A stretch of DNA of 64,000 nucleotides from Anseranas semipalmata (GCA_013399115.1 VXAA01003303.1:124001-188000), one strand, 5' to 3'. Positions 51,101 to 64,000 are shown, numbered from the stretch's first letter. A program made the numbers and translations. Notes: generated by a model from the sequence alone, not told the origin.

Positions 51101-53540
51101 AGGTGTTATTTTTATTTAGCTTATGTATGGACCTTTTCTATCAACGTGTACTTAAATTCCATTTTAAAGCTTTTGTCTGACATAATCAGGGCTAAATTTT
51201 AATTCTATAAAATAAAAATGTATTTGTAGAATTCCATGGAGAATTGCTTTTAGAAATGCACTAAATATTGCATGAGTTGTAAAGACTGTGTATGTTATTC
51301 AGCTTTTTACATGAAAATTCATGTGGTGTAACTTTTAAATGGTGCTTCATAAATTGCAGACATGTAAATTATCACCTACTTTATGTTTGGATTACATCCA
51401 AAGAAGCCAAAAATTCTAGATAAATTTTTATTGAAAGCTCATGATCTCTATTTCAGAGCATTGTGGTGCATATTGTATGGGGGAATTCTTGTTTGTTTCT
51501 GATTTTTTAATCTTGTGGAAGGTAACAGTAAGTAAGTAATTGTTTTTATTTTAATTCTTCTTTTTTGTCAAAAATTCAGGTGACATTTCTTAATGTGCAT
51601 ATGTTTTATTGTCCTGGCCAGTCCCTCAATACTCTTTTCTTGCTGCTGCTGACTCTTAAGATGCAAGAGTAGATTTCATTGGCTTTCACCAGGTATTAAA
51701 TACTAAAGCTCAGCAATTTTTGCACAAATTGGGTGTGCTGAAGAAAAGACTGCACACACAGACTGTAGTGCTAGAACTAGATGCCATTGCTGGAAAGTTA
51801 GTTAGGTTATGATTTAATATAATATAATGATGAAGAACAGAGGCAGGCTTAGCTCTGAAATATGGGAGGAGACTGACATAAACTAGAAATCTTGTGGATC
51901 AGTAAGACACAGTCATTAATTTATGAGAAAAGTAGGGTCCATGTCAATGGAGTAATTAGTCATGCTGCGTTGACATGGCAAAATGTCAAGACATTTGGTG
52001 CCAGCAGGTTTTTCAGACCTTGTGTTCTCCTTTTGTTTCAACCTGGGTAAATGTGTTGCTGCTGCAGCTTAAGCTAAGTGATGATGATTTGGCTAGCTTT
52101 GAATGGGTAAAGCTTGCTCTCACCTAGAAACGGCTGATAGGTCTGTAGCAACCCGAACGCTGAAGACAGGGGAGATCATGGCAGAGCCAAGACAGTCATC
52201 CTGCAAGAGGAAAGTGTTAGCATGGAGAAGCAGCTCCAGCTGTTCAGACAGTTATGCTGCCTGTAGGGTGGGGGTACCTGTGAGCCTTATAGACGACTGG
52301 AGTTATAACCTGAAGTCAGACACATGCAAAGGAGCAGATGATAAGCATGCACATCTTGTAACAGTTCCTGCATATCTTGCTAGAGCTGGGTTTGGGAACA
52401 CGGTCCAGGTAGTTGCACCCAGGCAACTGTTGTGGCTTAAGGTTTCCATCTAGGACTAGCCAGAAGCCAGAGGTGAGAGTGTTTATCCCTAAGGCAGGAG
52501 AAGGACTATGGAAATGTCAGGCTTTTGCGACTCCTTCTTGCCATGATAATAATTTGTCTATAGTAGGCCCTAAAAGTTTTGCCATCTTAGTTTTTCCCAA
52601 AGTGCAATCATCTGCGTTTTTTTGTGTGGACAGCTCAGAGCTTTAGGGACTGAAAATTCAACGAGCCATGAAAGTATCAGGATCCCATGAGATCCTGATG
52701 ACCATTATACAAAGTGAAGTAGGACAGCTTAATACCTACAGGAGGACTTCTTTCCTCTTACTTGCCAGATGGGAACTGGAGGCCTGAGTGTGCCATGAAT
52801 TATGCTGAAAGGTGGAAAAAGCCCCATGCAATAAAGAGGCTTAGGGCTTAGGCATACTAGTTGTCACAACATAGGAGGCTAGGTAACTCAGATCTACCAA
52901 GTGCACTTTGATAAAAACGTAAATATAATATGACTTATTCTACTTCTTCCACTGAAGAACCAGAAGTTGAAGAAAAAAATAGAAATGAAACTCTTTTTTT
53001 TCTAAAATAGATATAACTAACCCATCATCTGTGCATTTATTTCTGTCATATTATACTCTTTGTGAATATTCATGCATTTAACCTCAATGCCATTCTGAAC
53101 ATAAAAGGATTGTTATCTCCCTTGTACAAGGAGAAGTTGGAAGCATAAAAAGACAAAAGACATTTTAAAAAGTTCATTAGAACTTGGAAGTATTTGGAAA
53201 TAAAATCTCAAAGTGATTCACCAAAGAGTGCAACATGGGAGGAATTCCTGGCTTAGAAACCTTTACTTGGACTCTCTAAAACTACTTAGCGTTACTCCAG
53301 TACGTCAAGGAGCTAGCACCACAATCTTAAATGCGCTATGTTTTAAAATTGAATTCAAGTTTCACTCAGCAGACTGAGAAAAGACATACATTCCAGTGTA
53401 GATTCAGTTGAAGAAATGCTACTTAGGATAAAGCAATGTGTATTCCTTGTGTTGTGGTGAAACAATGTTTTGCCAGATCTGATTTTTCCTTGTGATTTGA
53501 AGGCCTTAGCTCTACAGTGATGTGTTTGGTTTATTTCCAG
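48139..53540 (+). other. Probable intron 1 of the zinc-finger gene
   Basis: Bounded by GTAAGT on the left and a pyrimidine tract ending TTATTTCCAG on the right. The interior has moderately GC-rich patches at about 49160-50300 and 52100-52450, with short open frames but no recognised domain. Alternative exons there cannot be excluded. A repeated palindrome at 50674-50733 is listed separately. Confidence 0.4.
50674..50733. repeat. Directly repeated palindromic 25-mer
   Basis: CTGTATTTTTAAATACAG, an 8-bp-armed inverted repeat around TT, followed by CTTGCAG occurs twice with a 35-bp period. In the second copy the arms extend to 10 bp (AGCTGTATTT and its complement). Each copy could fold as a short hairpin. 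The origin looks like a local tandem duplication. Confidence 0.85.
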
Positions 53541-53581
53541 GTTACAAAGCATTTAAAGGTTGAAGAGTGACCTGCGTGAAG

Positions 53582-53750
53582 ATGGCAGATCCTGTGAAAT
53601 TATGGGATTCTTCCAGCTCTCAGCTTAACAGGCCACAGCCTGAACAACTGTCCCAGAATGAGGCAGGAGAAAGCAGCAAGGAATCAGAACTCAAATACAA
53701 TCTGCTGTCAGTTGTTAAAGAAGACCATCCAGTCCTTCAAGAGCTATTGG
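53582..53750 (+). CDS. C2H2 zinc-finger protein, coding exon 1 of 2 (residues 1-56)
   Basis: The exon starts at 53541 after TTATTTCCAG. The first in-frame ATG is at 53582 in a strong context (GAAGATGG), and an in-frame TGA at 53561 lies upstream within the exon, so the start is well defined. It encodes 56 residues that are acidic and Ser/Gln/Glu-rich (MADPVKLWDS, then a segment near residues 37-56 reading LKYNLLSVVKEDHPVLQELL), with no KRAB or SCAN signature visible. The exon ends after one base of codon 57, and the donor is GTAATAAG at 53751. The phase-1 end fits the exon at 54897 exactly. Reading on without splicing meets a stop eleven bases later, which supports the splice. Confidence 0.75.
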
Positions 53751-54896
53751 GTAATAAGCTATGACAGATGGGAGCACATAGGTTTTTGTACAGGAGAACA
53801 GGGAGAATAATGCTGAGGACTGTCCAGAAATCCTGCTTCAGGTGCAGGATTTAGCCTGATCAGTTGGCTCATCTGTAACATTTGTGGGTCTGGCTGCTCT
53901 AATAACCTCAGTTCAGGTGTCCATACCAGCAAATCCACTATCACATCTGGCACCTCAGTAAAGAACATGAAAACAGAAATTATGGAGTCAAATTTCCATC
54001 TTTGTCTTTAAAGCAACGGGCTTTTGATTTAAAAGAGGGAAGCTTGCATTAATCTGGGGATTTGCATACATATGGAAAAAAGTGGGTTTTACCCAGTTGT
54101 GTTTGCCTTAAGGCATTACCAGGCAAGATTTTCAATTGCAAGGGATGGACCTGATGGTTGTAACATATTTTTATAGAACAGGAAGTAGAAAGCCATCTGG
54201 ATTGCTGTGTACCTCAGGCATGTCAGTATAGGCATAGTTAGTTATCCCTGTGCTGAATTTTTTTTCAATATTAATTGAAACAGAGCATGTTTATTTGAGT
54301 TAGATTCAACCTTCTAAGCCTGCCCATTGCAAGAGGTCAAATTAATGGTCATAATGTCCTCTTGTGATCTTTGAACTTGTTGAGATTGCTGTTTTTTCTT
54401 CAATGCCTGAAAATAGTATCAATGCCTTTGAAAACATCTAGCACAATGGATTTCTACCCCTTTTGTAATATTGAGCACAATGAAAATCGTGGTCTTAGTT
54501 GTTGTACAGCTTGGATTCAGTTCAGGTTTTGATATAAGTGAGCATATTTAAATTGCTACTTCAGGAGGAATAGGTGAGCTAATCAGCAGTTAGTTTGTGC
54601 CTCCCCAAAATCTCTTCTGGCTCCTTCTGGTCCTCCTGCCCATGTTCCTTTCCACAAAGAATAGTTGTGCTACCCAGAACCATTTCTTTCACTGCAACTG
54701 AAAATTAAATTCTGAAAGCTGAGGATAAAAGATTCACCTTTGCCACTGAGGTGGCAAAACTTACTTTTTGATTACACTTTATTATTATGTGTTTTCATAC
54801 TAATCTGCTTAGAGTTCTTAGCTCCAAAGTACAGGTACTAAAGAGTTATATCTGCTATTTGTAGACGATAGCAATATAGTTTTTTTTTATCTGCAG
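53751..54896 (+). other. Intron 2 of the zinc-finger gene
   Basis: A 1146-bp interval with a GTAATA donor and an acceptor of a nine-T run followed by ATCTGCAG, ending at 54896. No open frame of note or repeat was recognised inside. Confidence 0.7.
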
Positions 54897-55492
54897 TGGT
54901 TGATAGACTTGGGGAAGAAGTGGAGAATCATGAACAGGAGGGGCTTAGACATGCAGAAGAGCACAAGGCATCATCAGGAGGTCAAAGAAAAGACATCTTC
55001 CAAAACGATGACATAGGTTGTCAGAAGGATGAAAAGTCTGAAAATGCCAGTTTGAAAATAAACTTTGAGGACAAACAGACAGCGGTGTCCAAGAAGAGAT
55101 GCTGTGATGTGAGAGACTTCCAAGACATTGTGGACTCAGGGAGAACTTCACCAGGACAGAGTCCTTATCAGTGCACTGTGTGCAGGACAAGTTTCAATTG
55201 CAGCTCCAACCTGCTCCAGCACAAGCATATCCACACAACAGAGAAGCCTTACAAGTGCACGCAGTGCTGCAAGAGCTTCAGCCGCAACTCAGCTCTGACT
55301 CAGCACCAGGAGGTGCACCGGGGGGAGCGCATGTTTGAGTGTTCAGAGTGCGGTGACCATTTTACGCGCAGCTCCAGCCTCACTCTCCATCAGAAGACTC
55401 ACAAAGGGGAGAAGCCTTACCTGTGCACACAATGTGGCCAGCGTTTCCACAGTGCTCCTGACCTGGTGGCTCACCAGGGATTACACACATGA
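54897..55492 (+). CDS. C2H2 zinc-finger protein, terminal coding exon (residues 57-254)
   Basis: Joined to the preceding exon (169 + 596 bases = 255 codons with stop), this gives a 254-residue protein. Residues 57 to about 146 are hydrophilic, charged and probably disordered. Four C2H2 fingers follow with no gap at residues 149-169, 177-197, 205-225 and 233-253. Each has the C-X2-C-X12-H-X3-H pattern and 28-residue spacing. Linkers are TTEKPY, RGERMF and KGEKPY, close to the canonical TGEKPY. Putative DNA-contact residues (-1,2,3,6) are C-S-N-Q, R-S-A-Q, R-S-S-L and S-P-D-A. All zinc ligands are present and the stop follows the last finger directly. The likely role is a nuclear sequence-specific DNA-binding regulator. 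The target, partners and orthologue are unknown to me, and I do not assign a symbol. An expressed gene is more likely than a pseudogene, because frame, splice sites and ligands are all intact. Confidence 0.85.
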
Positions 55493-58400
55493 CTTGTGAT
55501 CCACACATGAATGTGGTCCTTTGGGCCTCACTAAACTGGAACCAGAGGAGTAAGGAAGAAGCAATCCTTCTGTAGGACCAACCTTTCTAAAAATTTTTCT
55601 TCATCTGGTCTAACTTAAAGGTATATGCAGATAATGTCTAAGACTGGCAAAGAAAGAAGGAGGTAGCCCCTAATGCAAAGAACCTGGTTGAAAGATCTAC
55701 TAAGTACTAAAAGAGTCCAGTGGCTGAAGAACGAATCCCCCTTTTTCTAACACATAAACCTCTGTTGAGATGGAATTAGAAGTTTGAGTTTATTTAAAAG
55801 ACTGTGTTGGAGAGAGAAATAGAATAGATTACCAGCCAAGATGAGAACTAGGTACTTTAATGATACGGTTTTTGTTCCAAGTTCAGCTACAGGATGACCT
55901 TGTGCTAATTACTTTGTCTATGTCTTTATGACTCATAGTTTAAAAAAAGGATTAGCCTTCTTTAACTTAAGTTTCTCAGTGTAGAATGTGGAGTAATGTG
56001 TGCCCAGATACTACAGTCATTGGAGACAGATGTGTTTAGTAGTTTAAAGAGCAACATGTTCTGAAACGTAGATGTCTCTTTCCTTTGCTTTTAAAAGGAA
56101 GATTTTCTAAAACTTTGGGCTTTAGAAGTTCTTTCATCTTTTAATGGAATTTGGGTTGCTAACTTGCAAAGGCACTTCTGTATATTAGCCTTTTGTAATT
56201 ATCCAAGGTTTCTGAAGGGATCATTGCTAGATCAAACATCAAAATGAATCATTCTTTCCTGCCCAGTGCTTATAGATCTCTGTAAGTCCTTAGCATCAGC
56301 AGAAGAACTTTGATCCTGAAGTTAGGAGTCTTCTACTAGAAATCTTTAATTCCCAGCTTGCCTGAATAGCTAGTTGAAGAGAAAGGAATTACTTGAGAAT
56401 TGGACTTAAATATAGAGATGTGAGAGCAGTGTCTCTACTGTTGTGGAAAGCATTAGGATAGTCAGACCAAAAATAAGAAGAGGACTTCCATTTTATTGTA
56501 CAATTACACATTTAATGGAAAACTGGGCAGTTACTGAGAATTGAGGTGACTGTCCCCTCTTGACTTTCACCAACTGAGTAGTTTCTCCGCTAGAAATTAG
56601 ACCCCATCTTATGAGTCCATAGAGATCAGGGAATTGATGTATGTGGCAATTCCTGCCCTAAAGAAATTTCACGTTTTTTTCACTGAGATGAAAGGATGAA
56701 GAGAGAGACCCTGGGGCACCAAAGCAGGCTGGACAAGTAGCTGTCATTACAGCCTACATTCTTGGTGTGAGTCCACCTTGTTTTACGACCATGTTGGCTT
56801 TGTTGTGGACAGAATTAGCAGAGTAATACCAGAAGACTGTTCTGTATATCAGTAAACATAAAATAACTTGAAGTTGTACTTATTTTTACGTCCTTTCACA
56901 GAACTTGCCATCCAAAGTATCTGGAAAAAAGTTCCGAATCAGGAAATCCTGATATTTTTAAGAACTGATTCCTGATGCATAATATTAGCTCTGACCCACC
57001 AGTCACTTTGTACATGTTTTTAGAATCCTGAGTTCACTTAATCTCCTAATGCCTATCCATCTCCATGTCCCTACTTTTTGTAACAGATCCCAGTAAGTTG
57101 CATCCCCAGTAAGTTGCATCCTGTTGTTTCTTTTCCACTCTGAAATCCTTTCTTTGTTTTACCCAGATCTTCCTCATGCTTAACTGACAACGTCAGATAT
57201 GAAATCATGTAGCAGATAACAGAACATTGTTGGAGTAGACAAGTGAATACAGGTCTTTGTGGCTGTTTTAGAAAGTGGGTAGTTACGCTGATATCATTTG
57301 TGGGAAGCTTGGATATCCCAGCTTCCCTGTTGTAGGATGGTAAGTTCTTTGTAGGATGGTAAGTTATCTTTGATTCTTGACTGCTCAGTTAAGCTTAGCT
57401 GGCAGCACAGTGGCAGAGAGAAATCCTGGTTGGTTTGGACCAGTAGTGGATAGGGCATCTTAAAGAGCAGACCATCTGAACAGTCTGAACACCTATATTC
57501 AGACTCCCAAAGGAGTGGAAGTTTGTGCATATTGCACTGGATGTGAACTTGCTCTGTGTGCTGAACCAGAATTAGTATGTTCTAGAACTAGACACGTTCC
57601 ATATCTGGAAGCAGAAGTAATGGTTTTAATGGGAACATTGTCTGAGGAATACTAGCGCTTTCTGTTAATCTAAACAACGTAGAATGACTTGTGCAACAGT
57701 TATTTTATTACTAATTTAGTTCAATTAATTCTGATATAGATGGTTGACAAATTGTCAATTGACTCAGACTATGTGGAGAGTTTGAGGAGGGCTCAATATT
57801 TCATTATAAAGAGTAATTAGGACAATAAATTTCCTACTGATAGTAGATGCAAAATCTTAGAAAATATCAACTTTAAATAAGCAAGCTGTTTATTTGATAG
57901 GTTTCCATACAAATTAATTCAGTGTTCAAGAACTAATGTTATCTGACTTCAGAGTTCTGTTTTTTTCATAAATCTAAGCAATGCTGAGCATGGTGGGTGG
58001 AAAAAGGGAGACTTCACTCACTGCATGAATCCACTCATGCTTGAGATAGTAGTTGATGGCTAACCTTTATCTGTTCTCATCTCACCTGGATGACCTGCTA
58101 TCTGCAGTGAATCAACAGTTTTTTTAAGGAAATCACAGCAGCGTCTGAACTCACATTCCTGCCAGTGTGGATGATGTTATTTGTGTTTGGTCACTCAGAT
58201 AATCTCTCATTCAAAAAGAAAAGGACAAAAGAAATTGTCCTTTCTACCATCCAGATAATTTTCTAGATATTTGCCTTCTTATACTGTGCTGTCAGTTGCT
58301 GGGATAAGGCCAGAATTGTGGTTCACTCCTCAAGAAAAGGCTCTTAAAACCTGAAGGCAAACATTGAGGGAAAGAAAATTAATTTCAGACTGGAAAGTAG

Positions 58401-61400
58401 CTAAAGATGATGCTATTAACACTAGAGCTGCTGTTGTTCTCTGATCAAGAATTCTCTGTCAAGAATGATTTTTCCTGATTTGTTTGTACAAAGTTCTGCA
58501 CAGGGCAATCGTGCTTTACAATGGTCTCTGTTAGGGCTGCCACTCCAAAACAGAGGGTGAAAAGTGTCACTGGGAGTGTAGCTCTGGACTTTTCTCAGTG
58601 CTGTCAGGGAGGGTAAAGAGACACTTGTTTAGCAATGGCTCTCTCCTCCTCACCTTTCATCCCAAGAAGATATCTCTGAGCGCTCAAGATCATTTCATCC
58701 AGCACCTTCAACGAAGAGGCCCTGAACTTTCAAAGCTTCATTACTCCTAGAATCCTCCCAGTCGGGCAGTCTACCTCTCCTAACAGATTTTTTCCTTCTA
58801 AACCCTAGTTTAGCCTTATGTGTTATAGAGTGCATGTGTGGACCACAACATCTCTCAGGATGGAGGATTAGAAATATCAAGGAAAAGGAGATAATTCTAA
58901 ATTTCACCAGTATTTGGAGAATGTTCAGTGTCTATAGCTGAAGAGTCTAAAATGCATAATAAAAAGGCACGGGCAAATTGGATAGTCATTAATTCAGTTA
59001 AGGAAACATGACTTTTTACTGTATAGAAGGTATTTCTGATATTTCCAGATGTTTCAGAGTATGTGTCTTAGCAATCTTTGCTAATTGTAATTTTTTTTTT
59101 TAATTTGAATTCCCTTTTTTATAATGATACCAAGAGAATAGAAAGTCCATTTCATGAGAGTGTATTGACTTCATCAGGTTTAGATTGCTGGTAGACAATG
59201 CATACTTTTGACAGAAACAGATAAAAGCAATGTGTTGTCACCCTTGCTTGTACAAGGAGGTGCTTTCACAAATGCAAATACTCCACTTTTTATCTTACTT
59301 GAAGTAGAAACACTTTCACCTTTGTCTCCTTAATCCTTTCCTTGCCCTGCTGACGATCTCTCTTAAATTCTTAAATCCAGCTCCCTCTTCCCCTGCTTCC
59401 ATTTCTATTTCTGTATCCTGTGGCCAGCTTGTGATCCAGTAAGATGGCATCCACATTCTTCTTTCTCTTCCTTGGTAAAACGGGAAGGACCTGAAAACAC
59501 AGACGAGAAGGTTTGTTATCTCAAGTTCTGCCTAGATCACTAAAAGATAAATGGCAGAGGAAGTTTTGCTACAGTTCTGGACTAAAAATTATTAATATAG
59601 ATAAACCATGCATTCAGGCTCTAAACTCTAACATGTCTCTAAATCTCAGTATTTTACTTTCCCTAAACCAATGTGGAATGTGTTGGAAACATTTCAAATT
59701 CCAGCCTGTCAGACAAGTCCTCCCCATGCCTGCGATAATACTAAACACCAGCCTTTGGAAAAACTCCCTGCACCTGAAAAAACATTTCATGTAAAAAGTG
59801 TCAGATAAACATGGAAGAGCTATTATCTGTTCTGCCTTTAACAAAGTAAGCAGCAAACAATGTGAAAGTTAGTTTATAATACAGGGAAAAAAAGCACACA
59901 CACATGTAAAAGGGCTTGGATCTTTCCAAGTAGCTCTTCAAGGGTTAAAAAATTATACTATTCTTTCTCTTTCCAAGTATTTTATCTGATTAGTTAAGTC
60001 TTTTTTCACAACTTTAATTTACAGTTACCACTTCCACGTGTACAGTTTAATGATTTGCTCTTGCAAATGTTACTTATCAAATTAGCTTATTCCAGAAAAA
60101 GAATCTGTGAGGTAGTCTTGCACAATCAGCCTTATTTCTTGAATTACTTCCTTATCTATGAAAATGCAGTTATCACTTTTGATTACTCTTGGATAATTAA
60201 ATAATGACAAAAATGCTTAATTTATTAAATTAAGTAGCTTTAGCTCATACTGCCTTTTGATGTACAAGCTTAACTCCAGTTAACATTAAGGGGTACTTTC
60301 ACTTCAAATATTGAAAGCAAATACCCCTTTTTCTATATTTCGGAGTAGATGCTAAATTGCTGTAAAGCTTTTAGATTATTAAAGGAGGCTTTGCAATCAG
60401 CATATTTTTAGTTTTTGAAGCCAAATGTATACTGACATAAGCACTCAGGTATTAGAATTGAACTTTTCACTAAAATCATTATAATTTTCTTTTTGTTTTG
60501 TTACATTGCTGGGGAGAAGATGTGAACAGGGACTGTCCCCTTACTGAATTGTTTGCAAGCTCCCTGTTAGATAGGAGGATTACTTAAGTCTCATGTCAAC
60601 AACTGCTCTGTTGCTTGGCAGGTCCTTGCCTTTCTCTCTCCATTCAGAGCTTTTGCAACTGAATAGAAACCGAGAAGTAAGTCAGTTCTTTCTTTACAGA
60701 AACATTATTGCTGATAAGCTTATTAGTTTTCATATGCCCAACTCAATTTCCTAGCATGGTCTCAGCTACAGTGTATTAATGAATATACTGATTGCAATTT
60801 TTTTATTAAGGTTATTCGTCTTGTTGGATTTGAGGGAGTGAATTCAAACAAAGCACTGAATTTTTGCTTTAAGTTTAGGAAAAAGAAAAGGGGTGAAATC
60901 ACCATGTGAAAAAATGATTAAAAATTGGGACTCTCAATAAAAAAAGATAATTTCTCCAAAAAGAAAAAGGCTACCAAATAGAACATAAAGGAAAGAGAAG
61001 CAATTTTATTGAACCCTCCCCAGTACACTACATTTGAGTTTCTTCTGAAATTAATCTCGTGAAACTCCAATGGATGTACAGCTTTACAAGCAATTTTGAA
61101 TGTCTGTGTGAGTAATGCACATTGTGTGCAGTGGATTTGAGATGTGTGTGGCCCTGGATGGGTCACAAGAGAGCCTGTCTAGCATTCTCTCCATCCTTTC
61201 TATGTGAATGAGTTGGGTCCTTAAAGGGAGGGAAGGGAATACTAACTGCTAGATGACGTTACCAAATGGCTGAATATTTATTAGTGTAGACAATATTTAC
61301 TTATACAAATATATTGCTGGAGAGTAGAAGTTATGATTGAAGTCATAGAAATGAAGTCAAGAAATACCTTATTGTAAAACTGACAATGAGGCCTAAAGGA

Positions 61401-63339
61401 TTTCCTCTCGGTTAGTGTTTTGTTACGGTGAATTTCATCAAACTTGAGCTTTTTAAAAACAAAGCCATTATTTGTTTGTGATCCCTTTGTGTTGATTGTG
61501 TTCTTTGTTCTGGAAGTCGTATCTCTTGTTACTGCCCAGTTATTCAGAAACTACATTGTGTGAACACTTTTTCAGTATTCACTAGCACATCTTTTTGACC
61601 TTTTTGGCCTTTTTATAGCATTTATGATGAGTAGCCTACCTGACTTTTTTCCAATTGCAGCAGTTGCTGTGAGACTGATAACAGTGAGTTACTACATTCT
61701 TTTACTTGCACTCTTTTCATTACTTCTTTCTTTCCTTGAATAGAAACAGTACAGAAAGTCTGTACAGTTCATAATATTTGTGAAAAATACTCTCTGTTAC
61801 AATAACCAGTCAAAATCAAAAATTAGAATCGGGGTGGAAGACAGTTTATTAATAAAAATTGAACAAACCTTAAATATTCATTGTTTGGATAATAAAATAA
61901 TATTTTAATAAAAACAGCTTTCTAATGGTTCTGCTGGCAGTGCAGTGGAGATGACTACAGCTACCCTGTAAGTATAGTGTAGACTTACCTGAGCTAGACT
62001 TATCTATATCTGAGCTATCCAGGTACTAGCCAGTGATGTATCTGTGACAGCATACAGCTTTGCAAGGACTAAATTATTATCACTATACAAAGTAAATAAT
62101 ACAAATCTAATTCAGAAATTCCTGATCTGTCCTGCAGTCAAAGTAATATAACACCACTTGACACTGGAGGCTATAGAAATTGACAGGGAAAAACCTAATG
62201 TGACTGAACAGTGACAGCTGTGCACAGGACAAGGACATAAAAGTTGCATAGGCAGCTGTAATTCTGATTTTTTTTTTTTTCTTGAGCACGAGATTTTGCT
62301 TTACTTACAATTCAGGTAATACAGCTGTGCACAGAGTGTGTTACGTACCTTTACTCAGAGCAGAAAGTATTCCCCTAATATGGAGAAGAGAGATACTCAA
62401 CATGCTATGGATGGATATCCTTACACACATACTCAAGAAGTTTAGTGCTACTCTGCAGCAATATGGATCTAATTTAGCTGTCAGATGATTCATAAAAGAA
62501 AGCGTGTTTCCAAACTATAACATAGTTTTCAGTAGTTCTCTCTGAAGTTTCCTTAAATTTAAGTTACTTGCAGAACAAAGTACATTTTCTATGCATTAGT
62601 CATTAGAAATAATCTTACATTTTTCATTTATTTCTACTAAGTAATACGTACTGTGAAAGATTGTTCTTTGTTTATGGATGACTCCTAGAGCAGCTTGAAT
62701 TTTATAATTCATGAGAAATTAATAAGCACTCATAATGAATAAACTTAGGGACAGTTTAATGACTATTCATCAGCAGTTCATGCACAACAAATCCAAATGT
62801 TTATCAAAGATGTTCATAAACATAGTGCACAAGCAGCTTTAATGAACTGATAAAGAACATTAATGAACATTCATTATGAATTTCCCTTTGCTGAGAATGG
62901 CATCCTCAGAGGAGATCTAACACTTCAAATTCCTTTCCTTTTAAAGAAAAGAAACGTGGGTATTTCAAAAAATCATATTATTCAGGATAGAGGTAAAAAT
63001 AAAATACAGATTAAATTTTTTATTGAGACCAGGAAGAAGTTCATGTGGAGCTTAAGAACATCTACTCAGTCATGATTCAGGGATCTCTGTGTGAGGGATC
63101 TCTGAAGACTATTTTGCCAGAAGTTTGTCAGGTATTTATAAAGAGTCATCATCTCCTACTTTCTTTTCGGTACCTTGACTGTAGATTTCATAATTGTCTT
63201 ATTTTCTACAGAATGCAGAGCAGAAATACAGGTCTGCATTTGAGGAGCCTTTTGAAGAAGGAAAAGTTTGAATATTAAACAGAAGAATAAAGTTAGAAAA
63301 AATTCTAGAGGTGTGAGAAAGGGGAGTGACATTTAGCAT
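55493..63339. other. 3' flank of the zinc-finger gene and non-coding DNA
   Basis: The first part should contain the 3'UTR, but I cannot place its end. AATAAA motifs occur, for example, near 57823-57828 and further downstream. Two small tandem duplications occur: a 16-bp unit CCAGTAAGTTGCATCC at about 57090-57121 and TTGTAGGATGGTAAGTT at about 57330-57365. No further coding exon, repeat family or CpG island was recognised. Open frames are short and overlapping. Confidence 0.5.
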
Positions 63340-63640
63340 GTCAGATACAGGGAAATTATTTCTAGAATTGCAATTGGATACCAGTGGTTATGATCAAGAT
63401 GTACAAAACAGGATTGCACATTCACAGACAACAGATCCATAAGCAGGGATTACTAAACTGAATATGTGGGAATGTACCCTCTAACATCCCAAAAGATTAT
63501 GGCTGCTAGAGGATATGAGGGAAATAATAGAGGTCAGGCTCCTGTGTTATCCTTAAATGGAGTGTCCTATTGCTGCTGTCAGAGGTGGGATAAAGAACAT
63601 TGATCTAAACCAGTATGGCTTTTCTTATGTTCTTGGAAGA
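63340..63640 (+). mobile_element. Ancient CR1-like LINE 3' end
   Basis: The end of this segment reads CTGCTGTCAGAGGTGGGATA, then GATCTAAACCAGTATGGC and TTTTCTTATGTTCTTGG. This matches the 3'UTR type of an old sauropsid CR1 subgroup (normally GGTCTGACCCAGTATGGC then TTCTTATGTTC), with changes. The 5' limit is vague. No coding capacity remains. The subgroup differs from that of the octamer-ended copy at 15.4 kb, so the window holds at least two CR1 lineages. Confidence 0.65.
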
Positions 63641-64000
63641 TAGTGTCGGTGAATGAAGAGGTTAGTCTTTGGGTGGTTTGTGAAGGATGTTTAAGTTAGA
63701 ACATGATGAGCATCGGAGACTTCATGGCTGACAAAGACTGTGATTATGATTGTTTTCACGCCCTACATAACGCTGAGTGGAGAATTTACATTGACACGTA
63801 TCTTTCAGAAACTTTTGTACTATTTTATTTCAGATTTCGAATTGTTTTGATAATAGACCATTTGTTATCTCAATAACTTGTTCTAGTGTTTAATTAGTAT
63901 AACTTAAAATTTGGGAAAACAAAAGAACTTTCAATTCTGTATCTCTGTATCGTCAATATAAAATGAGTGCGTGCTTGAAAAAATGTATACATTATGTCTA
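63641..64000. other. Non-coding DNA to window end
   Basis: No gene, repeat or regulatory signal recognised. Confidence 0.6.

Noticed and set aside
52103..52453. 116-codon frame in intron 1 of the zinc-finger gene
   Set aside because: No domain was recognised, and no splice structure was found that would join it in frame to the zinc-finger exons. An alternative exon is possible but unsupported.
62700..62885. Recurring TTCATTATGAAT-like words suggesting a palindromic element
   Set aside because: The copies are short, imperfect and irregularly spaced in AT-rich sequence, consistent with chance.

Overview
The window looks like bird nuclear DNA. It is AT-rich and gene-poor, and repeats are sparse. 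The recognisable repeats are mostly CR1-family LINE fragments of several ages plus short endogenous-retrovirus LTR pieces, which is the usual avian mix. Two short runs of N beside poly(A) tracts show an assembled genomic scaffold. I found no bacterial-style operons, CRISPR arrays or tRNA/rRNA genes.

Layout. Positions 1-3.6 kb are non-coding, with one (TG)n microsatellite. At 3.88-4.35 kb is a 472-bp CpG-rich block (copy A), which lies in inverted orientation to a near-identical block at 47.58-48.05 kb (copy B). LTR-like pieces lie near 3.7, 5.8 and 8.4 kb. From 8.5 to 47.5 kb the DNA is almost entirely non-coding. It is broken by a 5'-truncated but open CR1 LINE (13.83-15.45 kb, reverse-transcriptase frame intact) and by decayed CR1 fragments at 18.5, 37.3 and 44.8 kb.

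The only host protein-coding gene I can support is on the + strand at about 47.6-55.5 kb. A CpG island with a consensus splice donor at 48139 is the likely untranslated first exon. A coding exon at 53541-53750 joins in phase to a terminal coding exon at 54897-55492. The join predicts a 254-residue protein with four intact C2H2 zinc fingers at its C-terminus, probably a nuclear DNA-binding protein. The CpG island of this gene contains copy B of the inverted block. From 55.5 to 64 kb there is non-coding DNA and one ancient CR1 3' end near 63.6 kb.

The most unusual structure is the pair of 472-bp CpG-rich blocks. They are about 43 kb apart, inverted, equal in length and differ at only two positions, with unrelated flanks. 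This suggests a very recent duplication of a promoter fragment, recent gene conversion, or an assembly artefact. All calls come from reading the sequence. No database search or alignment program was run.
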